NCBI GenBank assembly: GCA_031761405.1
Contig: JASEVX010000008.1
Coordinates: forward strand, 38,211,511-38,275,510
From: Serripes groenlandicus
Taxonomy: Eukaryota; Mollusca; Bivalvia; Cardiida; Cardiidae
DNA: 64,000 bases
Direction: 5' to 3'
Position numbers and translations under genes: made by a program. Positions 12,701 through 27,700 of this stretch are shown piece by piece (position 1 is the stretch's first letter; each line of letters begins with the position of its first letter). The notes under the pieces are model-generated. The model ran no database searches. It was not told the DNA's origin and saw only the letters and a list, made by a program, of their open reading frames with translations.

Positions 12701-15700
12701 ACTGGTTCCCCAAATTTGTTACCGTAATCTGATGCCCCATTGCTGGCCTGGATAGCAATTTCCAGCGGGGGAGCAAAGTTGGCCGGGTAATTTTTACTTT
12801 TATCTTCCCAAGGCAAATCATAACCTGAAACATTAAACAGACAGTTATGAGTCATCTGCCTTGTAAACATATATGCCAAGCGCCCAGTAGGCAGTGACCC
12901 AGGCTGTCAGAACAAGGATAGCGATTTCAAACCCCAGCTTGGCAAGCATTTTCTTCCTGCTTTTAACAAAAGTCAATGGGACAAGCGTCATTCGTCTTCC
13001 ACAGGTTTAAATTTTTTTGCATGAATTTCTAAATCCAACAAGAGTGCCAAATGTCACAAAATACGCCCGTCCTCTTTTTTTGAAATCAAGTATAGTGATA
13101 ATTGGTTGTACGTCAGGCAAATTTAGAGAGCGGACACTGTTAGTAGTTTTGGCCATTTCGAGGGATATAAGTGTGTAGTGACTAAGATAACGAGGTAAGT
13201 TGTCGAACCTGCCCAAGATATTCTGCCAATCAACATATTGTCTAAATTTGGTTATGATCGGATAAAGGCTTCACAAGTTATTTAGCTGACAAGACCAATT
13301 TTAGGTAATTTCTATAATTAAAGGGCAATTACTCTCTATTGACTAGAGAAATATGGCTAGTTATCGAACTTGTCCGAGATATTACGTCAATACACATTCT
13401 GACCAAATGTGGTGATGATTGGACAAAGGCTTTTAAAGTTATTGAGCTGACAAGACCAATTTTAGGTAATTTCTGTAATTAAAGGGCGATAACTCTCGAT
13501 TGACTAAAGCAATATGGCTAGTCATCAAACTTGTCCGAGATATTATGCAAATACACATTCTGACTAAATTTGGGGATGGTTGGACAAAGGCTTCTAAAGT
13601 AATTAAGCTGACAAGACCAATTTTAGGTAATTTCTATAATTAAAGGGCGATAACTCTTGATTGACTAAAGCGATATGGCTAGTTATCAAACTTGTCCAAG
13701 ATATTATGCCAATACACATTCTGAGTAAATTTGGTGATGATTGGACAAAGGCTTCTAAAGTTACTGAGCTGACAAGACCAATTTTATGTAATATCTATAA
13801 TTGTATATTAACAAATTCTTGTATAACGTCACAGCTGGTTTCGCGCTATCCATGTTCTGCTATGACAGGTAAACTAGAAATGGTAAATCACACAACTTGT
13901 ACCATATATATCTTCTGTTTAATTTTGACAATTTGCAAAATATAGGAAAGGTTTGGTATGACGTTATGTAACAGTTTGTTTCACGCTATAGACATTTTGA
14001 GTCGACAGGTAAATTAGAGGGATAAATCAAATCATGTATATCGTGTTTAAATTCATCTATAAATCATTAAATGAACAATGTCCTGAATACCTGAGTCAAA
14101 TTCAAATACTTCCAAAATAAAGGTCCAAGATCCTTTGATAACAAGCTGTTACAATTACCAAAACCAAAACTTTTATTTCCAGAAAATCCCTTATTCAGGA
14201 TCAAAATATAGGAATGATATTCCCTTTCAAATTAGAACTGCAAATTCATTAAATGTTTTTAAGGAATTATATTTAGCATGGATGTTTTCTGGTAATTCTT
14301 GAAATTAAGTAATCTTTTATTTGAATTATATTTAGCATGGATGTTTTCTGGTAATTCTTGAAATTAAGTAATCTTTTATTTTGTTACCAATTTGCATTTG
14401 TTTTTATTTTGAATTGTTTATATGTATAACATTGTGTATATAATGTACTGCTAGCTCCGAGGGCCGCATGGAAGATTGGGGCAACCCAAATGTGTAGCCT
14501 CATAAAATAAAGTTGTTATTATTATTATTATTATCAATGGCCACACAAGTACGTGAACTAGGTTTTACATTCCCTAATTAACTCCCTTTAACTGATATGA
14601 GAAGTATCACATAAAACAGACTTTTGGAGTTTTGAAATTTACCCTTAATCCTTTACGAAATGCACACAAGCTTTCTGACGTCTCTTACAACTTTTAAAAC
14701 TATTGCGGCTAAAGCAAAAAGTACTCATGAAGAGCAATTTCATGTATTGCAACTCTGTTATATAGTTCTACATTCATTTATAGAGATTTTCAATATTTTT
14801 GACTTGATGTTTACAAAGTCATCTGTTGGAGAAGTCTTGCATGTGGGAAAGGGTTCATCCAGCTGAATTTCTGCAACTTATATCAAACCTTTGACGAGTT
14901 CATATATATTTATGGATAAGTTTTTGCTACAGAGAGATATGCATAAAGAGTGAATTTGACCAGTACACAAATACAGTCAATCTGGGCAAAAATATGAATA
15001 CTTTCAAATGAAAGTATAATTATTGGTGGGGTTCCATCTCACAACCCCTGGATTGACAGCCCACGGGGCTATTGACAGAGCTAACGGGGTTCGGCAAAAA
15101 ACATCTCTGTTAGTGAAAGTATAATTATTGAATAGATAAAACAAATTGTGACAAAGGGAGAAATTGATATTTATGGGCAATTTTCTCCATTTTTCTCCAG
15201 CGTCTGTATGTGGAAAAGGGATAACTCCATGTTATTGAGGTGGCTGGGTTTTCCAGCATGGATTGAATAAGCATCCTTTCACTCTGTGCTATTCTAACAA
15301 CCCATACCTTACCTTTCAGTTCAGTAGTTTTGTACAAGAATATTTCTTAAGTTTTATTACATAACCTGGCAAATAACCTAAACAATTTTCCTATTGGTCC
15401 TTTTCTTCTGGGCAAGAAGATTTTTAAAGCAAGCTCGGCCCCCTGGTTGCTAAGTGTTTCATTGGATCAGAATAATTTGAACAATCTTGATAGTCAACCA
15501 AGGAATCATTTTCAAATTACACCAGTACTTTCGGACAAGAAGAGATTTAATGTTTTGGCACTTTTTCATCTTACTGATGACGCAGCAACCAAAGGTCTCA
15601 ATGGAATTCAATTCTTTGAACGATTATGAAAGAGAACCACCTAAGGAACACTCCTGTGAAATTATTTGAAAATTATTTGAAAATGGTTGTTTTGTATAGG

Positions 15701-18700
15701 AGAAGAAGTTGGTTGTAGGAATATGTGAACGGAGGACAATGAAGGATGGTTAGATCACAATAGCTCACCCCCAATTTGTGCTCAGGTGAGCTTAAAGGGA
15801 GAAAATAGCTTGTTTTGGGCAATTTCGACTTCTCCCACGATGTAACTGGTCAAATTGCATCTTTATCAGGGACAAGGTTTACACTTTACCAATTGACACT
15901 TCACAATAGACCTAAATGCCAAGGTTTACAAACGTTGACGCCAGACAAATCTCAGGTCTATAGCAGCATTTGCCTTGCAATTTTGACAAAAAGGATTTGA
16001 TCAGAACAAGCATATTTTTTGTTTCACTCACCATGATTTTAACTCAAGGTTTTACATCCAATATCCTTAATTATTGTTATACCTTTTTCCTCAATTGTTG
16101 TTATGTTAACTCTTTTCCACCTTTAGACGCATTTTGGATGCATATACAGCAGATGACTTTTGAAAATATTGTGACAAAAGGAGAAGATGCTCAAAATGAG
16201 AATTCTCTGCTTGTCCCAATTTGTTCAACTCTATTCAATAATTACACCTACATTTATAGAGATTTTTACATATTTCTGTCTACATGTTTTCAAAGTCGTC
16301 TGCTGCAGATTTGTGATATGGGAGAAAGGGTTAAAACCATCCTAGAGACAGCACATCCTGTCAACTTGTTAATGACTAGCACAAGAGATACTGGACTTTG
16401 TGATAAACATTGAAAAACTGGTGAAATATTTTGTTTCTCTTAACCCTTTACCTCATATAGATGCTTTCTGATGCCTCTGCGGCAGACGGCTTTTTGAAAA
16501 CATAGTGACAAAAGAAGAAATTGCACAAAACGTGCAATTTCTCCTTTTGCCACAATGTTTTCCACTTTTTGTCATAGGTTATCCATTTAGTTATGGAGAT
16601 TTTCTATGTTTTGACAAAATACGTTCAAAGTCGTCTGCTGCAGAATTGTCATATGAGGGAACCCTTTCATACCTCACATTCTGACACATAGGTAGCAGAT
16701 GAATTTTTAAAACATTGTGGCAAATCATGATGAACAATGTCTCCATTTGTCACAATGATTTCAACTGTATGTAGTAATTATATTTAAATTTACATAAGTT
16801 TTCCAATTTATTGCCAAATTGATCTCAAAATCGTCTGTAGCAGATTTTTCTTTCAGAACAATCAATTTAATTAGTCGCCGGGCAGAAGCCCGCGACTTCT
16901 ATTTTTAATAGCTTTTCGGAAATCACATGGGAGGGCGGCTTATTATTAGAAAGAAACAAATCTAGATGATTTGAACATATTACAATTGTGGTTGTTTACG
17001 AACACTAATAAATGACACATCTAAAATGAAATAAATATTCCGATTTTTTAATGTTTGCAGTTTTTTTTATTTCACTCGCATTTAAGTTTTTTGTCTTATT
17101 TACGAAGACAAAAGTGGTCCCTTCAAGACGTGAACCAACACCCCCTAATGCAGACTCTTATGTGTCATCATTGAGGTCAATTTCGGATTCTCCTTTTAAT
17201 AGCAATTTTAACTTACTAAATGTTGTTTTCATGTTCAAAGAGATGTCTTGATTTGTGTAGAATTCATTTAATAATGTTAATCCATGAATATCTAAAGTAG
17301 GAACTGTTTCTAAGCTAAATATAGACCCTATTCTGTTGTGTAGTTTCGTGACCTTTAACATCGATTTTCGCGCATGCGCATTTCGATATGAAAAAGCGAG
17401 TGATATTATTTTATTTTAGACAAGTACAAGACGAATGTTTGACGCAAAGCGTCAAAGAGAAGCCGCAATATTTCGTTGTACATGTAGAAATAAGAAAAAA
17501 AGAACATTTTTAAATCCACACACAATAGAACAATTTAAACTGTAGACGGTAATGCTGATATATTTCTCCTTTTGAAGACTTTTGTTTTCTTCAAATTACC
17601 TCCCTTTAAAGCAATACCAGGATATTTACCTTGTGATTCGAATAAGATTAACAAACATTGAAATTATATGAATGAATACTATTATTTAAATAAGTAACAA
17701 CAGCAAAATTAAATTTAAGCCAGATAAATGTGTACACATTTCGTTAATTTTTTATAGATACCCTAATGTATAGGTATGTATATAAAATTTATAAGCAAAT
17801 GTTTTCATTACTACGTTCCTAATGTTTGAATAGACTAAGGAAAGTCAAGAATACATAAATAAATCAATGCAGTCTTTTCCGGCGACATTGATGCCTTGCA
17901 TCAACTTTTTCTTGTTATTTTGTTTATTCAAATTTTGACATCAACGTCCTTAGCAACAATTCTGTGAACATAGACATACATAACTAATGTTTAATCAATT
18001 AATTTCCAAGACATTAACATTCATCTTCTGTTATGAACTGCTCACAACCTATTTAACCCTTTCCCTCGTATATAGACGCTTTCTGACGCCTCTGCAGCGG
18101 ACAGATTTTTGAAACAAGAGGGCCATGATGGCCCTGGATCGCTCACCTTAATTATACAATGTACTGCAATGCAAAACACATCAAGACAATTATTCTGAAT
18201 GCAACCTCCACAATCTTAACAAGATTTTCCTTCATTTGGCCTAGTGATCTATATTTTTTACCTGATATGACCCATATTGCAACATGGACTAGATATCATC
18301 AAGACAACATTCTGACAAATTTTCAACTTGCTCAAAGTAAAAATGCGGCCTCCGGAGTTCGAACAATATTTTCCATTATTGACATTGTTTCTGAACCCAA
18401 TATATTCTAACTTGACCTAGATATAATTCAGACAAACATTCTGACCAAATTTCAAGCTGCTGAAGCCAAAAATGCGGCATCCAAAGTGTTAACAAGATTT
18501 TCCTTCAATTTGGCCTAGTGACCTAGTTTTTGACCCTACATGATCCATATTCGAACTTGGCTTAGATATCATTTAGATAAACATTCTCATTAAATGTCAA
18601 GCTGCTGTAGCAAAAAATGCGTCTTCTACAGAGTTAACAAGATGTTCCTTCAATTTGGCCTAGTGACCTAGTTTCTGACCCAATATGACCCATATTCGAT

Positions 18701-21700
18701 CTTGACCTAGATATCTTTAAGACAAACATTCGGACAAAATTTCAAACTTCTGAAGAAAATGCGGCCTCTAGATGACCCTTGATGGAACTTGACTTACATA
18801 TCATCAAGAAAAACATTCTGATAAAGTTTCATCATGCTCAAGTTAAAAATGCAGTATCAAAGAGTGTTAACAAGATTACCCTTCAATTTGGCCTAGTGAC
18901 CTAGTTTTTAACCCGGCATGACCCATACTTGGCCTAGATATCATTTAGACAAACATTCTGACCAAATCTTCAAGCTGCTCAAGTTGAAAATGTGGCCTCT
19001 ACAGTGTTAACAAGATTACCCTTCAATTTGGCCTAGTGACCTAGTTTCTGACCCAATATGACCCATATTCGAACTTGACCTAGATATTTTTTAAGACAAA
19101 CTTTCTGACAAAATTGCGGCCTCTGGAGTGTTAACAAGATTTTCCTTCAATTTGACCTATTGACCTACTTTTTGACCCGACATGACCCATGTTAGAACTT
19201 GACCTACATATCATCAAGACAAACATTCTGATAAAGTTTCAACATGCTCAAGTTGAAAATGTGGCCTCCAGAGTGTTAACAAGCTGAAATGTTGACGACG
19301 CACGCCGGACGGACGCCGGACAAAATGTGATCACAATAGCTCACCTTGCACTTCGTGCATAGGTGAGCTAAAAATGGCGACAAAAGAAGAAATTGCTCAA
19401 AACAAGCAAATTCTCCTTTTGTCACCATGTTTTCAATTATTGCACTTTCATTTAAAGGGGGGGTTTTCAAAATTTTCGTGTACGTTTTGAATTTCAAGTG
19501 CTGCATATTTGTTGTATGTGGGAAAGGTTTAAATCAATTGGCAGAGAATGGTGTAAATGCATTGCTGACAATCCTTTCTCATTGTGCCGCTCATATAGCT
19601 TTAAATGTTACTATGACCTAAAAAGCAGTGTTCAGCTTTGAACGAACTAACGGGCAGTGTACAGCTCATGCATAAAACATTCTCCTTTTGCCACAATGTT
19701 TTCAAAAGTGGTCTGCTGCAGATACATCAAAACTCGTCTGCAAAGTGCCCTCATACGACAATTCTGAAGCAGACAACTTTGAACATATTTTGCCAAAAAA
19801 TAGAAAATCTCTATAATTGAATGGAGAAAAAGTGGAAAACATTGTGGCAAAAGGAGAAATTGCACGTTTTGTGCAATTTCTTCTTTTGTCACTATGTTTT
19901 CAAAATGCTGTCTGCTGCAGAGGCGTCAGAAAGCGTATTTATGAGGGAAAGGGTTAATAACCCCTTTAACAATTTAATGATTTGTCAGAATGTTTTCAAG
20001 TCTTCTGCTGGAGAGGCATCAAAATGTGTCTGTATTAGGTAAAGGGTTCACCCTTTCCCTCATAAAGACGCTTTCTGATGCCTCTGCAGTAGACAGCTTT
20101 TTGAAAACATAGCGACAAAAGAAGAAATTGCTCATAGGTTATCCATTCAATTATAAAGATTTTCTTATTGTTGACAAAATATGTTCAAAGTCGTCTGCTG
20201 CAGAATTGTCGCATGAGGGAAAGGGTTAACCCAGGGAGTAGATAAGAGGGATAGGTTACTAAATTGTACATTAAAATATCACCCATCCCATCATTTGTAG
20301 CAAGACATGACAATAACATATTTCCGGAAGTTTAAACATTTTTCTATTGCAATTAGGGATGGAAATGAATAATTGGATATTCGAAAATTGGAAAATTGGC
20401 CAAATATTCATTATTAACAAAAATAATTAATGTCTTACAGAAATCGTGAGTTGGAGCTAATCGCGATAAAGGGTAAGGTGATAAAAAGTGTTTGTATGTC
20501 ATCGTTAATGTTTTTTTAACGTATGTCAATCCTTAAATGACACAATCCGTACTTCCGGAAGGCATTTTCAGTCGCGTTGGTCTGTTGCTTAAAGAAACTG
20601 AGGAACAGACTGACAACTAATATTGTGAATTGTTAATTTTCAACTTTTGTCGTTCCTTCAATAAATACCTTGACAAATTTGATCTTTCAACCGGATTCAT
20701 GCTGATCACATTGGCAACAAATGTATTGAGTTTTCCTCTTGATTTACGTCAACATGAAAGTCAAATATATCTGTTACGAAAAGAAGTGTGAGTATGTTTG
20801 AAAATATGTAATATATACGTACATATGTTATATGTACATACATTTTTGAAATGCAATTGTACCTGTATTCAGATAAACCTAATTTTGGAAAAAACGATTT
20901 TAGATTCGGCTAATAAATATTCGAATATATTCGAATAAGTAAAATGAATATTCAAATATTGTTTTCAGTATTTGTTCCCATCCCTAATTGCAATAGATAA
21001 AAATATTCGAATAGAATGCACGTTTTGATCATCTTTTATCCTTATGAATAATGCAAGTTGATTAATATTTGGATTAATGTTAATACCCGTGTCTTTTAAA
21101 CCAGTCATTATTCAAATTGCAAAGAAATTTCAGTTGTTCAATGTATCTGTTACTTTAGTTGAATTTTTAAGCTTTCAGAATATGTATGTTTGTTTATGTG
21201 CCAAATAAGAATTCAAAGTTTTATTTGCTACAAAATGTGTAAACTTGGACAATTTTTTTTCTCCAAGAGATATTTTAACCAGACAACAGGACTGATGTAC
21301 AGGTCGAGTTGCTTATCCCTCTTATCTACGTTCCTGGTTAACCCATAGAACTGAGGACCATACCTGGAATAAAGAGATTTCCAAAACAGTAGCCAGCTGT
21401 CCCTGCCACTGTATGGGCTCCTCTTCCCGTACACTGTACATCTCTAATACGTCCACCAGTCCCTGTTGTAGCCCCAGGAAATGGGGCAACCCCTGAAACA
21501 AACCATTAGTTGGAATAGTGTTTAACCCTTTCCCTCATATAGACGCTTCCTGAAGCCTCTGCAGCAGATGGCTTTTTGAAAACATAGTGACAAAAGAAGA
21601 AATTGCTCAAAACGAGCAATTTCTCCTTTTGCTACAATGTTTTCCACTTTTAGTCATAGGTTATCCATTCAATTATAGAGATTTTCTATTTTTTGACAAA

Positions 21701-24700
21701 ATATGTTCAAAGTCGTCTGCTGCTGAATTGTTGTTTGATGGAAAGGGTTAATGCCTCTTTCCACAGTATTTCTGTCATATTACATGATACCGAGTAAATG
21801 ACCAGGATTACCAGTAAGATTACCTTCATACTGGATCAGTTGTTACGCTATCTATGCCATACCGAGCACTAACGGAGAAATCATATTTACCATATTAACC
21901 CCTCAGACTCACTTTGAAGAACCCGCAGTAGTCTGTATTTGAAATCAGTGCAACAAAATGAGAAATTTCTCATAATGAAATTGCAGTTATAGAAATTTTC
22001 CATATTTTTGCCTTAATGTTTTCAAAGTCCTCTGCTGCAGATTTAACAGAGTTTTAAAACTGTATTTCTGTTATATCACAGGTCTGTTCCCCAAGTCTAA
22101 TTCCTGGCTTTTCATACAGCTGTACTTCACACAACATATTTCACAGGCAACTTAGTACCTTTTCACATTGACACTAAAGCCCATTAGTGGTAGACAAATG
22201 ATACTACTCATAATGGATTTTGATAATCATTGGAAAGAATGAATGCTCATGCGGGGGTTCAAACTCTCAAACCCTGGAATAGAAAAGAGAAAAAAAGGTT
22301 AAGTAAAATTGAGGAAATTTAAGATATATCTGACAGTTAGCTTTTTTGTTTTTCACAAAGGTTTGATGACCTACCTGTTGGAAAGTTGTGCGTTTCTGCA
22401 GTAAATATGATATGTCTCGTCTCCTTGGTTACCTCTATCATCCTGCTGGGCTCTGACGGGTTGGAGGGCTTATAAACCATCACATCATAGCCTTTTATAC
22501 CACTGAAACCACATTTTGAGTGACAACATGATTACAAAGGAATCAGCATTATTTAACCCTTTCCCTCATGTAAACGCTTTCTGACGCCTCTGCAGCAGAC
22601 GTCTTTTTGAAAACATAGTGACAAAAGAAGAAATTGCACAAAACATGCAATTTCTCCGTTTGCCACAATGTTTTCCACTTTTTGTCATAAGTTATCCATT
22701 CAATTATGGAGATTTTAAATTTTTTGACAAAATACGTTCAAAGTCGTCTGCTGCAGAATTGTCGTATGAGGGAAAGGGTTAAAGGTATAAAACCTAAATG
22801 TTAACCACTCGGCAACACCAGTTTCCTTAGGCATGGAAAAGATTTTGAAACAAGAGCTGTCTATAAGACAGCGCTCAACTTTTTATTGCTCGACAATAAA
22901 ACAAAACTTTTTGCAGTAAAAGGGAAACCAAAAATCCTTGACAGAGTTACCTTCTCAGGTCTACAGATGGGGAACATCATGGCAAACAAGAATTCCAAGT
23001 TTCACAGCAATGTATTCAATGTATTCACTTAGTAGAAAAAGGGCCATAATTCTTACAAAAACCTTTACAGAGTTATGTACTCTTGTCTGTTGATGCTGGT
23101 GAACAAGTATTGTAAGTTTCAAAGCAATATCTGTAATGGTTTTGAAATAAGATGGGGCGGTAAAAGACTTACTATGCAGAATCATCACACTCCCTTAACC
23201 CTTTCCCTCATATAGACGCTTTCTGACGCCTCTGCAGCAGACGGCTTTTTGAAAACATTTCTCCTTTTGACAGGTTATCCATTCAATTATAGAGATTTTC
23301 TATCTATTCACAAAATATGTTCAAAGTCGTCTGCTGCAGACTTGTCGTATGAGGGAAAGGGTTAACAACTGTCATGAACGAAAAAATCATGACCACTTCC
23401 TTCAATGCAAAGTGAATGGGCCAATATAAAAGTATGCAAAACATTGAATCATCAGACCTCTTTCTTCAGTGCATGGTGCCTCGTTAGCTCCACAACATCA
23501 GCCAAACGACTCTGTCCAACGATGATTTGACAGTACAGTGTCGATAACCAGTATCTTGGTTGTCCATTAATCATTTTAATCATGGTAGTTATTTAACCCT
23601 TTCCCTCATACAACATTCTGCAGCAGACGACTTTGAACGTATTTTGTCAAAAAATAGAAAATCTCCATAATTGAATGGATAACCTATGACAAAAAGTGGA
23701 AAACATTGATGCAAAAGGAGAAATTGCACGTTTTGTGCAATTTCTTCTTTTGTCACTATGTTTTCGAAAAGCCGTCTGCTGCAGAGGCGTCAGAAAGTGT
23801 CTATATGAGGGAAAGGGTTAAGATCACTCACCTGCTATTGTCATTAAACTTGATGATGTTATTATCATTACTTTTATCTTGAGTGCCCATTATCATTTTA
23901 AACAGGGATTCCTCTACTTCCTGCCCATCTATGATTAGCTTCCCTCGAAAAAACCAGTGTCGACTATGCTCACTGTTCATAAATATAATATTTTTTTTCA
24001 ATAAATAAGCTTCCAAAAAATGTCATTACAACTAATTCCAACAGAAATTCATTCATGTTCAAATCGTAAGATGAGTGGGGTCAAAGTGTGTGATTTTCCA
24101 CTGCATGTACTAGTTCAGGATCAAGAAGCAAATAATTATGGAGTGGTTTCTATGTAATGTAAGAGCTTGATTCCGGAGCAATAAATTAACATGCAACATT
24201 CTTTTTCTTTTTTCCTCAGTGGAATTTTGTTAGATTTAAAACGAGAATGGGTAAATAGTATCTGCAGAACACACATTATTATATAATATCAAACAATTCC
24301 AATATCTGCATTCCAATATCAGCAAAATCTGCAGCAGACCACTTTTAAAACATCTTGGCAAAATATGGAAATCGGATCAAGTTGAAAATAGTGTGGCAAA
24401 AGAAAAATGCTCATTATGAGGCATTTCTACTTTTTCCAATATTCGCTAATGAAATCTTGTCTGCTGCAGCGGCATTGCAAGTTGTCTGTATCAGGAAAAG
24501 TTCATATACAATTAACCTTTCTATTCGTTTCCTCAGCTGAGGACAGTTGTGAATTTGGAATAGTCCAAATGTGGTTCATCAGATAATGGATTGGTCAAAT
24601 CTGTTACATTTGTTTGTTTGAAACTTGTTCATGCTTCTTTCAACAGCAGTCTAGTTATATCACAATACCAGTACAACCAGTATTCAAGTTAAATCATGAT

Positions 24701-27700
24701 ACCAGTACAACCATTATGTTTATTCCAAATAGATGCATCAGTTGAGTTCTACCTCTGTAACTCAGATCACCAAGGATGACTACTATCATTTATCAAGTCT
24801 CTGGTATGACCGACCAAACCCTGGTTTCTAGCTCCAAAGGCAGACACTGTAACATCTACATCGCTGAGATGGTACCAACCTGTTAGACTGTGCCAGGTCA
24901 AAACATTCCACGCTAGATGGGTTCCTCTGTATTTTCTCTGTAAACAACCTGGTGTAAAAGTCCAGGTCCCAGTCATCAAAGGCTAATCCTGTAAAAATAA
25001 CAAGAGGGCCATGATGGCCCTGGATTGCTCACCTGAATTATGGTTAATGTTCAGCCAAAGAACACTTGTGCCAGGTTTTTTCAAAATCAGGCATATACTT
25101 TTTCACTATATATCCATACAAGTAAATCAAGACCCACCCTCTGGCAGCCATGTTGTTCAAAAGATCGGGATAATTTGAACAGTCTTGGTAGAGGGTCACC
25201 CAAAATTATTTTCAAATCAGTCCAGGCTTTTTGGACAAGAATATTTATTAAATGTTCACTATAAACATTTAATGAAAACAAGCTCTGCCCCCTGATCGCC
25301 ATGGTTTTCAACCGATCAGAATAACTTAAACAATCCTGAAAGAAGGTCACCGAAGGAACATCTGTGCCAAGTTATTTTCAAATCGGGCCAGTACTTTTGA
25401 CAAGAAGATTTTTATAGTTTTCACCATTTATACATACATGGAAACAAGCTACACCCCTCTTTTGGCCTTGGTTTTCAACAGATCAGAATCATTTGAACAA
25501 TCTTGGTAGAGGGTCAATCAAGGAACATCTTTGCCAAATTATTTTCAAATCTGGCCAGTATTTTTTAACAAAAAGATATTAAAGTTTTCGTTATATATGT
25601 ACACACACATTGTATAAGGAAAAAAAGCTCTGCCCCCTAGTGGCTATGTTTTTCATCGGATCAGAATAGTTTGAACGATCTTGAAAGAGGGTCACCCAAG
25701 GAACATCTGCGCCAACAAAATTTGATAAAGGGTCATCCAAAGAACATTTGTGCAAAATAATTCTTAAACCATACTTTTGGATAAGAAGATTTCTTAAGTT
25801 ATTCCCTTCCGTTGCCATGGCAACCAGAGTTCATCATTAAATCCAATTATTTGGACAAAGGAACATACCTGTAAAGTTTTATCAAAATTGGCCAAGCGGT
25901 TTAGGAGGAGACCTAGTTTGAAGCAAAATATTGACGAACGACGGACAAGGACTGGTCACAATAACTCAATCTGAGCCTCTGGCTCAGGTGATTTAATAAA
26001 ATAAAAACTTTCAACACTTTAAGACACAAACAGATGCTTTCTGAAGCCTCTGCAGCTGACGAATTTTTAAACATTGTAGCAAAAGGAGAAGTTGTACTTA
26101 AGGGTTGTTACAACTGAGCTATCATTGCTTGTCAAACAGCCTTATCTTTAAAACCAGCATCATTTAAAAATTCCCGTCTGGTAATCTGTTAATTCAAAAT
26201 TGTCATTATTTTAGGCTCAGGCCAGCTAACAAAATGTATTTGTGAAATGAAAATCTCCTGGCAGATACAAAATTGCAACAATTTATAATTTTTAAAATTA
26301 TCTCAAAGGTCACAACATTGGACATTTTGGTTTACATGTACAGGGGCGTAGCTTCTTTTAGGCACTGTAGGCAAGTGCCTACATATTTTTCTCAAAAATG
26401 CAAAAAATAAAAATGCCAAAAATGAAATAAAATTTGAAGGGTGAGGGGTAAGGGGTAAAGCGTCGATCTGCAGAGAACCCATCGAATATGAAAATAAATC
26501 GGTATTCAATTACTCTATTTTTCAAAAAATTATTAATGGAAGGTTTTCAGAACTAGTTCGAAGTAGTGCGGTACCAAAACTTCAAAGCAACAAAGGAATT
26601 CAGATCAAAGATTTTTGACCGCTTGATTTCAAATTGTAATCACTTGACATGGCCGACCAGGACTCTCCATAATCAAACTGCGTACTTTGTGCGAAACAAG
26701 GTGGTCGAGTCGCGCGAATGCCCTGGCGATGTTCAAGTTCATAAGCTTGAAACACAGTCTAATGTACAATGAGCGAAACAACCCAGATGTGTGGGGCACG
26801 CTATATGAAAAAGATGCAAACGTTGCCGCGGAATTTGATATAATCCCGTCGAGACCAAGAAGAGCTGGTAGGCAAATTCACCACGCTAACCGGGATGTGG
26901 ATACAGTTTCCGACTATTGGAGAATAACACTGTTCAATGTATTCCTTGACCATTTGATACAGGAAATGGAGACCCACCACAGTATCTTCTGCTCAACTGA
27001 TTGCCTGGTCTACAAGATAAAATGCTTCCGTCCATATATGCCGCATATGCTCCAGACCTCCAGCATTCATTTGAAGCTTTCGGTAACGAAGTTGCGAGGT
27101 GGAGAGTTTGATGGAATATCGCGGAGAATAGAACGCCTCAGCTCTAAGATACGCTCTGACAGACGAACGAAGATTTGTACCTGTGTATTTATATCATTCT
27201 CTGAGTACTGTTGACAATGCTACCGATCGTTTATTGCTATGAAGCGAATCAAGAACTATTTGCAGTCGACCATGAGCACAGACAGGATGTCATGGTTGGC
27301 ACTACTGCATATTCACAAGGACATGGACGTCGACATTAATAATGTTATAAAATACATTGGCTTCAAGGAAGTGCAGGAAGCTAAACTTGTTCTGAAGCGG
27401 ATGAAGCCGGCCTTTGTTACAGAAAGTGTTTGATTTGTACGATTTCTACGTAGTGCCGGTTTCTTAGTCTGATTACTTTTATTGACTTGGTCGGTTACAT
27501 ATACATGTAATAAATATAGTCTGAACACAGTACGGAAAGTTTTCAATAATTGTTAATTTAATTTTTTGTGGAAAATTTGAATTGCTTTAGAACATGTATG
27601 GAATATACTTTTCAGCTGGCAAAAACTGCAAAATTATAACATTTTTTTTTCCTTTAAAAATTTAAATATGCCTCAAAAATGCCCCAAAATGTAGCTGCGG

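Noticed and set aside
15125..15337. Minus-strand frame with [20 protein letters not shown], considered as an extra PFAS exon
   Set aside because: Exon 7 (ending FIPG) joins exon 8 (YDLPWED) directly in the conserved family order and phase, so nothing fits between them.
19821..20042. Frames repeating [23 protein letters not shown] peptides at many sites (also 5.9, 54.3 kb)
   Set aside because: These are translations of the TTAA MITE itself; they contain its hairpin and ends and are not proteins.
26566..26772. 68-codon frame over the hAT region
   Set aside because: Out of frame with the recognisable transposase reading; a shadow.
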